Below are positions 1-6,292 of a stretch of 6,292 nt of DNA, in pieces. Below the pieces are notes generated by a model. The model saw nothing but the letters and a program-made list of their open reading frames with translations, did not search any database and had not been told where the DNA came from. Both the position numbers and the translations under genes were made by a program. Positions within the stretch are counted from its first letter, which is position 1, and each line of letters opens with the position of its first letter. The DNA comes from an uncultured Christensenella sp. (GTDB lineage Bacteria > Bacillota > Clostridia > Christensenellales > UBA1242): contig CAJMEO010000028.1 of NCBI GenBank assembly GCA_905212505.1, positions 1 through 6,292 of the forward strand, in the 5' to 3' direction.

Positions 1-89
1 TTAAAAATAAATTAATAATTTTCATAGATTTGAACAAAAATTAAATTATTCTATCTATTAAACAAAAATCATTATTAACTTTATTTAAA

Positions 90-2906
90 TCAAAGCATTT
101 TTTTAAGATATTGACCAGTATAACTATCTTCGCAATTTGCAACTTCTTCGGGCGTGCCCTTTGCAATAACTTGACCGCCATTTTTTCCGCCGTCTTTTCC
201 AAGGTCAATGATATAGTCGGCAGTTTTTATTATATCAAGATTATGTTCAATAACAACACAAGTGTTTCCACCCTCAACCAACCGTTGCAAAATTTGTGAA
301 AGTTTTTTCACATCATACATGTGAAGCCCTGTCGTTGGTTCATCCAAAATATACAAGGTTTTTCCTGTTGACTTTCGACATAACTCTGTTGCAAGTTTAA
401 CACGTTGTGCTTCACCACCACTAAGCGTTGTTGCACTTTGACCAAGTTTGATATATCCAAGCCCCACATCATAAAGTGTTTGAAGTTTGTTTTTCAAAAG
501 TGGATGATTTTCAAAAAATTCAAGAGCCTGTTCAATTGTCATATCCAAAACATCACTTATAGATTTACCTTTATATTTAACTTCTAAGGTTTCTCGGTTA
601 TATCTTTTTCCACCACAAACTTCACATGGAACATAAACATCAGGCAGAAAATACATTTCTATCTTTTTAATCCCGTCACCCGAGCATGCTTCACATCTTC
701 CGCCAGCAATATTAAAACTAAATCTTCCAGCAGTGTATCCACGCATTTTGCTAAGTTCAATTTGACTGTAAAGTTCACGAATATGAGTGAACAACCCAGT
801 GTATGTTGCTGGATTGCTTCGTGGAGTTCGTCCTATTGGCGATTGGTCAATATTTATAACTTTGTCTATTGTATCTTCACTTATTCCAGTGATGCTTTTG
901 CATCCTGTTGGGCTGAGTATATTTTTATTATTTGTTAATTTGTATGCATTTGGATATAACGTTTGATTAACAAGTGTGCTTTTTCCACTTCCACTAACAC
1001 CAGTAACAACCGTTAAAACCCCAAGCGGAATTTTCACATTAACGTTTTTTAGATTGTTTTGATTGGCTCCTTTAATTTCAATAAAAGCCTTAGGTTTTCG
1101 TCTTTTTGTTGGAACTTCAATCTTTTCTTCTCCGCGCAAAAATTTTGCTGTTATGCTATTTTTGTTTTTCAAAACTTCGTTAAAAGTTCCTTGTGCCACA
1201 ACTTCGCCACCATGACTTCCGGCATAAGGCCCAATGTCAACAATGTAATCAGCATTTCTTATTGTGTCTTCATCATGTTCAACAACAATAATTGTGTTTC
1301 CTTTGTCGCGTAAATTTTTTAAAGTTTCAATAAGTTTGTCGTTATCTTTTTGATGAAGCCCAATTGAAGGTTCGTCTAAGATATACAAAACCCCAACAAG
1401 ACCGCTTCCAATTTGGGTGGCGAGTCTTATTCGTTGACTTTCTCCACCGCTAAGTGTGTTTGAAGCTCTAGACAAAGTTAAATAGCTAAGACCAACATTT
1501 TTCAAAAAATTTAATCTTGCCCTAACTTCTTTTAAAATGCTTTCACTGATTATTTTTTCACTTTTTGAAAGTTTAATGTTATCAATAAAGTTTAAAGCAT
1601 CGTCAACACTTAATGAGCATAAATCATCAATGTTTTTTCCACAAATAAAAACATTTAATGCTTCTTTGTTTAAGCGCTTTCCTTCACATTCTGGACAAGG
1701 TGTTGAAACCATATATTTTGAAATTTCACTTTTAACATAGTCGCTTGTTGTTTCTCTAAATCTTCTCTCTAAGTTAGGAATTATGCCTTCAAATTTTGTT
1801 TTATATGTTGTTTCCCACTTGCTTGATTTATATTTAACTTCAATTTCATCATTTGTTCCATAAAGCAAAAGTTTTAGAACATCTTTTGGCAAATCTTTAA
1901 CAGGAACATCCAAACTAAACCCATACTTTTTGCTTAATGCACTAAATTGTGAAGAAGAGATTGAGCCCGAATCCATGTTCCATCCCGAAATTGTAAGCCC
2001 GCCTTCATTCAGCGTTAAATTTGGCTTGCACATAACAAGATCTTCACTTATTTGTTGCTTATAGCCAAGCCCTAAACACTCTTTGCACGCCCCAAAGGGA
2101 TTGTTAAAACTAAACAATCTTGGCGAAATTTCACCATAGCTGTAGCCACACACAGGGCAAGCAAAATTTGTTGAAAATAAAATTTCCTCATCGTCTTTAG
2201 TGATAATAACTTTGCCTTTTGACAGTTTAATTGCGTTTTCTATTGACTCTTCAATCCTTCCAAGGTTGTCTTCTTTTATGATAATTCTGTCTATCACAAC
2301 ATTAATCGTGTGCTTTATGTTTTTATCAAGACTTATTTCTTCATCAAGAGTGTAAATATTTCCATCAATTTTAACTCTAATATAACCACTTTTGTTTAAA
2401 CTTTCAAAAAGTTTAGCATGCGTGCCTTTTTCAGCACTCACAATGGGAGCTTCAATCAAGATTTTTTCTCCCACACCAAATTCTTTAACCTTATCAACAA
2501 TTTGGTCAACGGTTTGTCGTTTGATTGGCTTGTGGCAATTTGGACAATATGGAACCCCAATATTAGCATACAACAATCTTAAATAATCATAAATTTCAGT
2601 GACTGTTCCAACAGTTGAACGTGGATTTTGTGAAGTGCTTTTTTGGTCAATTGAAATTGCAGGCGACAAACCTTCAATTGAATCAACGTCAGGTTTCTGC
2701 ATTTGCCCCAAAAACATACGTGCATAACTTGACAAACTTTCCATAAATTTGCGTTGACCTTCGGCAAAAATTGTGTCAAAAGCAAGCGTACTTTTGCCAC
2801 TTCCACTAACCCCAGTAAAAACAATAAGTTTGTTTCTTGGAAGAGTTAGGTCAATATTTTTAAGATTGTTCTCTTTTGCTCCTTTAATTTTTATATAATC
2901 TTCCAC
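90..2906 (-). CDS. uvrA: UvrABC system protein A (excinuclease ATPase subunit)
   Basis: This is the damage-sensing ATPase of nucleotide excision repair. As a dimer it scans DNA, binds distorted sites and loads UvrB. The 938 residues match the family's usual length of about 940, and both ABC modules are complete. Module 1 has Walker A at residues 31-40 (TGVSGSGKST), signature LSGGESQR at 485-492, Walker B LYILDEP at 507-513 and H544. Module 2 has Walker A at 635-644, signature LSGGEAQR at 828-835, Walker B LYILDEP at 851-857 and H888. Zinc-binding CxxC pairs lie at 121/124, 250/253, 274/277, 404/407 and 738/741 with 761/764; the last set is the C-terminal zinc finger needed for damage recognition. 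The start is GTG, preceded by AGGAG at 2914-2918 with 7 nt spacing. That GTG shares one base with the uvrB stop codon, so coupled translation is likely. The stop is TGA. No frameshift or missing key residue was seen. Confidence 0.98.
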   Translation of the reverse strand: MEDYIKIKGAKENNLKNIDLTLPRNKLIVFTGVSGSGKSTLAFDTIFAEGQRKFMESLSSYARMFLGQMQKPDVDSIEGLSPAISIDQKSTSQNPRSTVGTVTEIYDYLRLLYANIGVPYCPNCHKPIKRQTVDQIVDKVKEFGVGEKILIEAPIVSAEKGTHAKLFESLNKSGYIRVKIDGNIYTLDEEISLDKNIKHTINVVIDRIIIKEDNLGRIEESIENAIKLSKGKVIITKDDEEILFSTNFACPVCGYSYGEISPRLFSFNNPFGACKECLGLGYKQQISEDLVMCKPNLTLNEGGLTISGWNMDSGSISSSQFSALSKKYGFSLDVPVKDLPKDVLKLLLYGTNDEIEVKYKSSKWETTYKTKFEGIIPNLERRFRETTSDYVKSEISKYMVSTPCPECEGKRLNKEALNVFICGKNIDDLCSLSVDDALNFIDNIKLSKSEKIISESILKEVRARLNFLKNVGLSYLTLSRASNTLSGGESQRIRLATQIGSGLVGVLYILDEPSIGLHQKDNDKLIETLKNLRDKGNTIIVVEHDEDTIRNADYIVDIGPYAGSHGGEVVAQGTFNEVLKNKNSITAKFLRGEEKIEVPTKRRKPKAFIEIKGANQNNLKNVNVKIPLGVLTVVTGVSGSGKSTLVNQTLYPNAYKLTNNKNILSPTGCKSITGISEDTIDKVINIDQSPIGRTPRSNPATYTGLFTHIRELYSQIELSKMRGYTAGRFSFNIAGGRCEACSGDGIKKIEMYFLPDVYVPCEVCGGKRYNRETLEVKYKGKSISDVLDMTIEQALEFFENHPLLKNKLQTLYDVGLGYIKLGQSATTLSGGEAQRVKLATELCRKSTGKTLYILDEPTTGLHMYDVKKLSQILQRLVEGGNTCVVIEHNLDIIKTADYIIDLGKDGGKNGGQVIAKGTPEEVANCEDSYTGQYLKKML

Positions 2907-4876
2907 TATTTTTCTCCTAATAACTTTTTAAGTTCCTTAATTTGATCTCTAAGCATTATTGCTTTTTCAAAATCTAATTCTTTGCTTGCAGTGCTCATCA
3001 AACCTTTTAAAAGTTCAATCTGTTTTGGAATGTCTTTTGCATCAATTTTTTGTGGCTCGTCACTAACTTTTTTGCCAATTTCAAGCGTATTTTTGATTTC
3101 TTTTTTAATTGTTTTTGGAACAATTCCATGTTTTTTATTATATTCCATTTGAATTTTTCGTCTTCGGTTCGTTTCGTCAATTGCTTTTTTCATGCTTTTT
3201 GTGACCACATCAGCATACATAATAACTTTTGCTTCGCTGTTTCGCGCAGCTCTTCCAATTGTTTGAATAAGTGATGTTTCACTTCGCAAAAAGCCTTCTT
3301 TGTCGGCATCCAAAATGCAAACAAGCATAACTTCGGGAATATCCAAACCTTCGCGAAGAAGATTTATTCCAACAACAACATCAACCTCTCCTTCTCGCAA
3401 AGAATTTATAATTTCAATTCTCTCTAATGTGTCAATTTCACTGTGAAGATATTTAACTTTAATGCCATAATCGGTTAAATAGTTAGTTAGTGATTCACTC
3501 ATTTTTTTTGTGAGTGTTGTCACTAAAATTCTTCCACCCTTTATTATCGTTTTGTGAATTTCAGAAATTAAATCGTCAATCTGTCCTTCAATTTTTCTGA
3601 CCTCAACCATAGGGTCTAATAGCCCTGTTGGACGAATAATTTGTTCAACAACATTGTCGGCCTTTTTAAGTTCATATTCATTTGGTGTTGCCGAAACATA
3701 AATAACTTGACCAAGTTTTTGATTAAATTCGTCAAAAGTTAAAGGTCTGTTATCAAAACTAGACTTTAACCTGAAACCATAATCAACAAGATTAACTTTT
3801 CGGCTTCTATCTCCATTATACATTGCACGAATTTGTGGAATTGTTATGTGACTTTCGTCAATGAATAAAACAAAATTTTTGTTAAAATAATCAAGAAGTG
3901 TGAAAGGAGGTTCGCCAACTTTTCTGCCATCAAAATAGCGTGAATAATTTTCTATTCCGTTGCAATAACCCATTTCTCTCATCATTTCTATGTCATAACT
4001 TGTGCGTTGTTTAAGCTTTTCAGCTTCAAGAAGCTTTCCTTGGCTTTTCATTTCTTCAACTTCAATTTCAGCATCATGTTGAATGGTTTTTAAAACATTT
4101 AAAAGCTTTTCGCTTCCAACAGCATAGTGGCTTGCTGGATATATGGCAACATGTGAAAGTGTGCTTATAATTTTGCCACTTACTATGTCAATTTCACTAA
4201 GTTTGTCAATTTCATCGCCAAAAAACTCAATTCTATATGCCGTTTCGCTTGAATAGGCAGGGATAACTTCAACAATATCTCCCCTAACCCTGAATGTTGC
4301 ACGTTTGAAATCTAAATCATTTCTTTCATATTGAATGTTTACAAGTTTTGAAACAACATCATCACGGTCTATTCTGTCACCTGGACGTAATGAAATTTGA
4401 AGACCAGAATATTCTTCAGGACTTCCTAGTCCATATATGCACGAAACTGACGCAACAACAATTGTGTCGTTACGCTCTAACAACGAGCAAGTTGCACTGT
4501 GACGAAGTTTATCTATGTCGTCATTAATGCTCATATCTTTTTCGATATATGTGTCGGACGAAACAATATATGCCTCAGGTTGATAATAGTCATAATAAGA
4601 CACAAAAAATTCCACCCTATTTTTTGGAAAAAACTCTCTAAATTCGTTGCAAAGTTGTGCTGCCAAAGTTTTGTTGTGAGCCAACACCAAAACTGGTCTG
4701 TTTAACTTTTCAATAACTTTTGCCATTGTGTAAGTTTTTCCGCTTCCTGTAACCCCCACCAAAACTTGACTTTTAAGCCCATCTTCAATTCCTTTTGAAA
4801 GACTTTCAATTGCTTTGGGTTGGTCACCGCTTGGGGTGAATTTGCTTACCACTTCAAACTTGTGTGAATAGTCCAT
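2906..4876 (-). CDS. uvrB: UvrABC system protein B (excinuclease helicase-like subunit)
   Basis: UvrB is the lesion-verifying subunit of nucleotide excision repair. It is loaded by UvrA, inserts a beta-hairpin between the strands and recruits UvrC. I start it at ATG 4876, giving 656 residues that begin [13 protein letters not shown], which matches the usual UvrB N-terminus (B. subtilis UvrB is about 661). Visible are Walker A GVTGSGKT at 41-48, the aromatic beta-hairpin region ([10 protein letters not shown] from 94), Walker B FIDESH at 338-343, the SAT motif at 395-397, helicase motif [11 protein letters not shown] at 538-546 and a C-terminal UVR domain at about 614-651 for UvrA/UvrC contact. 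The frame stays open upstream to a GTG at 4942, but the 22 added residues ([11 protein letters not shown]...) are not typical of UvrB, have no ribosome binding site and would span the -10 element. ATG 4876 also lacks a Shine-Dalgarno sequence, which fits a leaderless transcript. The gene ends in TAG, overlapping the uvrA GTG. Confidence 0.97.
   Translation of the reverse strand: MDYSHKFEVVSKFTPSGDQPKAIESLSKGIEDGLKSQVLVGVTGSGKTYTMAKVIEKLNRPVLVLAHNKTLAAQLCNEFREFFPKNRVEFFVSYYDYYQPEAYIVSSDTYIEKDMSINDDIDKLRHSATCSLLERNDTIVVASVSCIYGLGSPEEYSGLQISLRPGDRIDRDDVVSKLVNIQYERNDLDFKRATFRVRGDIVEVIPAYSSETAYRIEFFGDEIDKLSEIDIVSGKIISTLSHVAIYPASHYAVGSEKLLNVLKTIQHDAEIEVEEMKSQGKLLEAEKLKQRTSYDIEMMREMGYCNGIENYSRYFDGRKVGEPPFTLLDYFNKNFVLFIDESHITIPQIRAMYNGDRSRKVNLVDYGFRLKSSFDNRPLTFDEFNQKLGQVIYVSATPNEYELKKADNVVEQIIRPTGLLDPMVEVRKIEGQIDDLISEIHKTIIKGGRILVTTLTKKMSESLTNYLTDYGIKVKYLHSEIDTLERIEIINSLREGEVDVVVGINLLREGLDIPEVMLVCILDADKEGFLRSETSLIQTIGRAARNSEAKVIMYADVVTKSMKKAIDETNRRRKIQMEYNKKHGIVPKTIKKEIKNTLEIGKKVSDEPQKIDAKDIPKQIELLKGLMSTASKELDFEKAIMLRDQIKELKKLLGEK
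2914..2918 (-). promoter_or_regulatory. uvrA ribosome binding site
   Basis: AGGAG lies inside the last codons of uvrB, 7 nt before the uvrA GTG. It supports the GTG as the true start and shows that uvrA has its own initiation signal, whereas uvrB has none. Confidence 0.85.
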
Positions 4877-4882
4877 GTATTT

Positions 4883-4891
4883 ATTATAACA
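4883..4891 (-). promoter_or_regulatory. Extended -10 promoter of uvrBA
   Basis: The minus strand reads TGTTATAAT, a perfect TGn plus TATAAT. No good -35 hexamer lies 16-18 bp upstream (only TTTATT-like sequence), which is tolerated by extended -10 promoters. Counting 7 nt on from the last T of the -10 puts the transcription start at about 4876, the A of the uvrB ATG. The RNA would then have essentially no leader. The start site is inferred from spacing and has not been measured. Confidence 0.65.
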
Positions 4892-4898
4892 CATAATA

Positions 4899-4926
4899 AA
4901 AAAAGAATAAAAATTTTTAAAACAAA
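4899..4926. repeat. 28-bp direct repeat, copy 1
   Basis: This is one of two identical 28-bp stretches in the same orientation, the other being at 5038-5065 (139 bp apart). Each is a run of A, then GAATAAAAATTTTTAAAAC, then AAA. It contains the self-complementary AAAAATTTTT. This copy lies just upstream of the uvrB -10 element. Sequence of this composition is prone to chance matches, but 28 identical bases at this distance suggest duplication. The 111 bp between copies hold the palindrome array and a rightward promoter candidate. Confidence 0.75.
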
Positions 4927-4948
4927 CAATTAAATTTTTCACAGGATT

Positions 4949-5011
4949 TTTGCACTTTTGTCAAATGTTATGGTGCAAATTTTGCACTTTTTAAAAACTC
5001 ATAGGTGCAAA
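4949..5011. promoter_or_regulatory. Four-half-site palindrome array upstream of uvrB
   Basis: The plus strand reads TTTGCAC, 17 nt, GTGCAAA, a single T, TTTGCAC, 17 nt, GTGCAAA. The half-sites are at 4949-4955, 4973-4979, 4981-4987 and 5005-5011. The central pair forms the perfect 15-bp palindrome GTGCAAATTTTGCAC around 4980, and the outer sites keep the same symmetry. It can also be read as two imperfect 32-bp tandem units. It lies about 73-135 bp upstream of uvrB, and its right end abuts the -35 of a rightward promoter candidate. Possible roles are a multi-site operator, a cruciform or paired RNA hairpins. I do not recognise the motif as the binding site of a known regulator. Confidence 0.6.
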
Positions 5012-5040
5012 TTGCCCCGATTTTATAACCATGCTATAAA
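5012..5040 (+). promoter_or_regulatory. Candidate rightward promoter, divergent from uvrB
   Basis: A -35-like TTGCCC at 5012-5017 is followed after exactly 17 nt by TATAAA at 5035-5040, preceded by TGC (extended -10). Transcription would start near 5047 and run rightward, antisense to the minus-strand remnant and then through the XRE remnant. No ATG-started plus-strand reading frame follows before 5256, so it has no intact gene to serve. It may be left over from a lost gene or may make a non-coding RNA. Confidence 0.4.
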
Positions 5041-5065
5041 AAAGAATAAAAATTTTTAAAACAAA
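5038..5065. repeat. 28-bp direct repeat, copy 2
   Basis: This is identical to 4899-4926. It begins inside the -10 of the rightward promoter candidate and ends two bases before the stop codon (5067-5069) of the minus-strand remnant. If the two copies recombined, the 139 bp carrying the palindrome array would be lost, leaving the remnant's end directly upstream of the uvrB promoter. Confidence 0.75.
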
Positions 5066-5066
5066 A

Positions 5067-5273
5067 TTATTTTAAAATATCTTTATTCTCTTCTAAAAAC
5101 GAATTAAAAAGATTATAACAATCAAAGCTTAAATTTCTTATATTTTCAATAACTCTTTTGACATTATTAAAATTGTCAGTACACAATATTATTTCTTTTT
5201 TCTTTTCGGTTGTTAAATTATTAACGTCAACAGTTAAATTTGTTAAATTTTTTGCAGGTCTTCCGTTGGGAAG
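5067..5273 (-). pseudogene. 5'-truncated gene remnant, unknown product
   Basis: A minus-strand frame is open for 68 codons and ends with TAA at 5067-5069. The translation starts LPNGRPAKNLTNLTVDVN, continues through EKKKEIILC and VKRVIENIRNLSFDCYNLF, and ends in FLEENKDILK. An in-frame stop at 5274-5276 closes it upstream, and it has no ATG or GTG; the only in-frame TTG is far inside, with no ribosome binding site. A 68-codon open frame is unlikely by chance in sequence this AT-rich, and its Lys/Asn/Ile-rich composition resembles the neighbouring proteins. I therefore read it as the C-terminal part of a former gene. I do not recognise the family. Its broken 5' end meets that of the XRE remnant. 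It could instead be non-coding sequence that happens to stay open. Confidence 0.45.
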
Positions 5274-5362
5274 TTAATAACAGCGAGCCCGATTTTAGTG
5301 CTATGAGAAAAATGAAAGAAGTTTTTGGCATTTCTTATGAAGAAATTATTGATGGAATTTAG
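5225..5362 (+). pseudogene. Truncated XRE/Cro-type HTH regulator, C-terminal part only
   Basis: The plus-strand frame reads VFRWEVNNSEPDFSAMRKM followed by KEVFGISYEEIIDGI and a TAG stop at 5360-5362. This matches the second half of the XRE/HTH_3 domain, whose family pattern is W-E-x-G/N-x-x-x-P-x-x-x-x-L-x-x-L ending in a V/I-S-x-x-x-L/I-x-x-G/L segment: from the end of the recognition helix to the last two helices of the fold. The first helices and the start codon are missing. The frame opens after a TAA at 5222-5224, and the leading residues (RQQLNLLNFL) do not look like an HTH N-terminus. The recognisable part begins near 5258. Only TTG codons without ribosome binding sites could start it, so it is very probably a relic. 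It ends 6 bp before the convergent membrane-protein gene. Confidence 0.7.
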
Positions 5363-5368
5363 TTTGTT

Positions 5369-6178
5369 TTATGATATCTCATTGCACAAAATCAAATAGT
5401 CATTGATAATATTGCAATAGGTTTGTTTTATTGAGCTTGAAAGATTTACGCTTTCGTCCCCCATAAGTAAGTTTTCTAGATTTGTGTTTATTTTGTTAAG
5501 ATAAATTTTTATATATAAAATTGAAACATTTGAACTTTTAACAAATTGGTTTGAATATTTTTGAACAATTTTTGAATTTTCATCTTGAAGATTTTTTATG
5601 CTAGATTTAACTTTGATTAAATCTATATTTTGTTTATCAAACTCAACAGAAAGATTATAAAGAATTTGATAATTTTTATAAAATAAATTTAGTCCTTCCC
5701 CTAAAATTTGACTTGAAGAAGAATTTAAACTGACTTTTAAATTTATTGCTGGCAAAGTTAGTTGTATTATTTCAACATTAACACCTGACGAAATTAAATT
5801 TGATTTTACCTTTTCGCAATCGGTTTTGGTTGAATATATTGAACTTATAACTTTAAAGCCATTGTTGGTTTGAAAAATAAATCCTGCTCCGCCCTGTTTT
5901 TGCTGATCTTCACTTTTTTTGTGGGCATCTTCAATTGTTGTTGCATTATCCAAACACAACGCATAAAGAGTTTTTGCGTTTTGAATGAAAGATGAATTTA
6001 TGTTAACAACTTTATTTACAAGCAAAAAGTTTGAAAAACTTATTGAAAAAAACACAACAACCGAAATGCAAAACACAACAAAAAATAAAGCAAATAAAAA
6101 ACCTTTTTTATTTTTTTGTTTTGAACTGTAGTTGTATCTATATTTTGCGTATGCATCATATTCTTTACTTTTTTTCAT
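5369..6178 (-). CDS. Membrane-anchored protein with probable SPOR-like domain
   Basis: A 269-residue protein of unknown function. Residues 1-25 are basic and tyrosine-rich (cytoplasmic by the positive-inside rule). Residues 26-54 form one strongly hydrophobic transmembrane segment with no signal-peptidase or lipobox motif, so the rest should lie outside the membrane. Residues about 96-148 (GGAGFIF..., NGFKVISSIYST, then a helix with DCEKVKSNLISSGVNVEII) resemble the beta-alpha-beta layout of SPOR domains, which bind peptidoglycan stripped of stem peptides, often at division or sporulation septa. That assignment is by pattern only. Residues about 155-265 look helical, perhaps coiled-coil, and match nothing I recognise. 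The ATG at 6178 is preceded by AAGGA with 6 nt spacing. The gene reads as a single transcription unit, convergent with the XRE remnant. Runs of six to seven A near codons 22-25 could allow slippage. Cell-envelope function is an inference. Confidence 0.85.
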   Translation of the reverse strand: MKKSKEYDAYAKYRYNYSSKQKNKKGFLFALFFVVFCISVVVFFSISFSNFLLVNKVVNINSSFIQNAKTLYALCLDNATTIEDAHKKSEDQQKQGGAGFIFQTNNGFKVISSIYSTKTDCEKVKSNLISSGVNVEIIQLTLPAINLKVSLNSSSSQILGEGLNLFYKNYQILYNLSVEFDKQNIDLIKVKSSIKNLQDENSKIVQKYSNQFVKSSNVSILYIKIYLNKINTNLENLLMGDESVNLSSSIKQTYCNIINDYLILCNEIS

Positions 6179-6184
6179 AAAAAT

Positions 6185-6189
6185 TCCTT
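6185..6189 (-). promoter_or_regulatory. Ribosome binding site of the membrane-protein gene
   Basis: AAGGA lies 6 nt upstream of ATG 6178 on the minus strand and fixes that ATG as the start. Confidence 0.75.
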
Positions 6190-6266
6190 TTTATATAATT
6201 TTAAAATTAAATGTTTTGATGTTTTGTAATGAAATATTTGAAAGTTTTATTTGTAATAATATATTT

Positions 6267-6275
6267 TTTATAGCA
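6267..6275 (-). promoter_or_regulatory. Candidate extended -10 promoter for the membrane-protein gene
   Basis: The minus strand reads TGCTATAAA, the same extended -10 form as the rightward promoter candidate at 5032-5040; the two share 13 identical bases (ATGCTATAAAAAA). The predicted transcription start near 6260 gives a leader of about 80 nt. The -35 position falls at or beyond the window edge and cannot be checked. In DNA this AT-rich such matches can be accidental. Confidence 0.4.
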
Positions 6276-6292
6276 TTAAATTAAAACTAAAA

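Noticed and set aside
1..25. Start of another minus-strand gene at ATG 25 (MKIINLFL...)
   Set aside because: Only eight codons fit before the window edge and there is no ribosome binding site, so it cannot be supported.
1..89. Intrinsic terminator after uvrA
   Set aside because: No GC-bearing stem followed by a T-run was found; the pairings seen are short and A/T only.
90..92. Mycoplasma-type code with TGA as tryptophan
   Set aside because: UvrA ends naturally at this TGA with a normal C-terminus, and both of its tryptophans are TGG.
111..4705. Short open frames of 60-84 codons on both strands inside uvrA and uvrB
   Set aside because: They overlap strongly conserved coding sequence, lack recognisable motifs and are out-of-frame or antisense shadows.
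4877..4942. GTG at 4942 as the uvrB start (678 residues)
   Set aside because: The extra 22 residues do not resemble UvrB N-termini, there is no Shine-Dalgarno sequence, and the extension would cover the consensus promoter.
4959..4964. TTGACA on the minus strand as a -35 for uvrB
   Set aside because: It is a perfect hexamer, but the sequence 17-18 bp downstream (TGAAAA/GAAAAA) is a poor -10, and it is too far from the good TATAAT at 4883-4888.
4949..4979. CIRCE element (HrcA site) or LexA box
   Set aside because: The CIRCE consensus TTAGCACTC-N9-GAGTGCTAA differs in both bases and spacing, and no GAAC-N4-GTTC was found upstream of uvrB.
4947..5010. CRISPR array
   Set aside because: There are only two imperfect 32-bp units with no distinct spacers and no cas genes; the half-site symmetry explains the repetition better.

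Overview
This window carries the bacterial nucleotide-excision-repair pair uvrB-uvrA on the minus strand. To their right is a short, scarred intergenic region, then one minus-strand gene for a membrane-anchored protein of unknown function. The DNA is strongly AT-rich and favours A/T at third codon positions. UvrA and UvrB look most like Bacillota (Firmicutes) proteins, and the uvrB-then-uvrA order with overlapping ends is common in that phylum. UvrA ends in TGA and both of its tryptophans are TGG, which fits the standard bacterial code and argues against a Mycoplasma-type code. My best guess is a low-GC Clostridia-like organism; this is inference and I cannot name a genus.

Layout, left to right. 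1-89: AT-rich sequence downstream of uvrA with no convincing gene or terminator. 90-2906 (-): uvrA, intact. 2906-4876 (-): uvrB, intact, sharing one base with uvrA (TAGTG: TAG stop, GTG start). 4877-5066: regulatory-looking sequence with an extended -10 promoter that appears to make uvrB mRNA leaderless, a symmetrical array of four TTTGCAC/GTGCAAA half-sites, a rightward promoter candidate and two copies of a 28-bp direct repeat. 5067-5362: two gene remnants lying head to head, a minus-strand fragment of unknown origin and a plus-strand C-terminal piece of an XRE/Cro-type helix-turn-helix regulator; both have lost their 5' ends at about the same place. 5369-6178 (-): a 269-residue protein with one transmembrane helix and a probable SPOR-like domain. 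6179-6292: its leader and a candidate promoter.

UvrA and UvrB work together: UvrA dimers detect helix distortion and load UvrB, which verifies the lesion and recruits UvrC for incision. Their overlap implies co-transcription and coupled translation. uvrC is not in the window. The membrane protein has its own promoter candidate and ribosome binding site and shows no visible functional link to repair.

I see no clearly new biological system. The parts most worth a second look are the uvrB upstream region (leaderless start plus palindrome array) and the remnant junction near 5257-5273.
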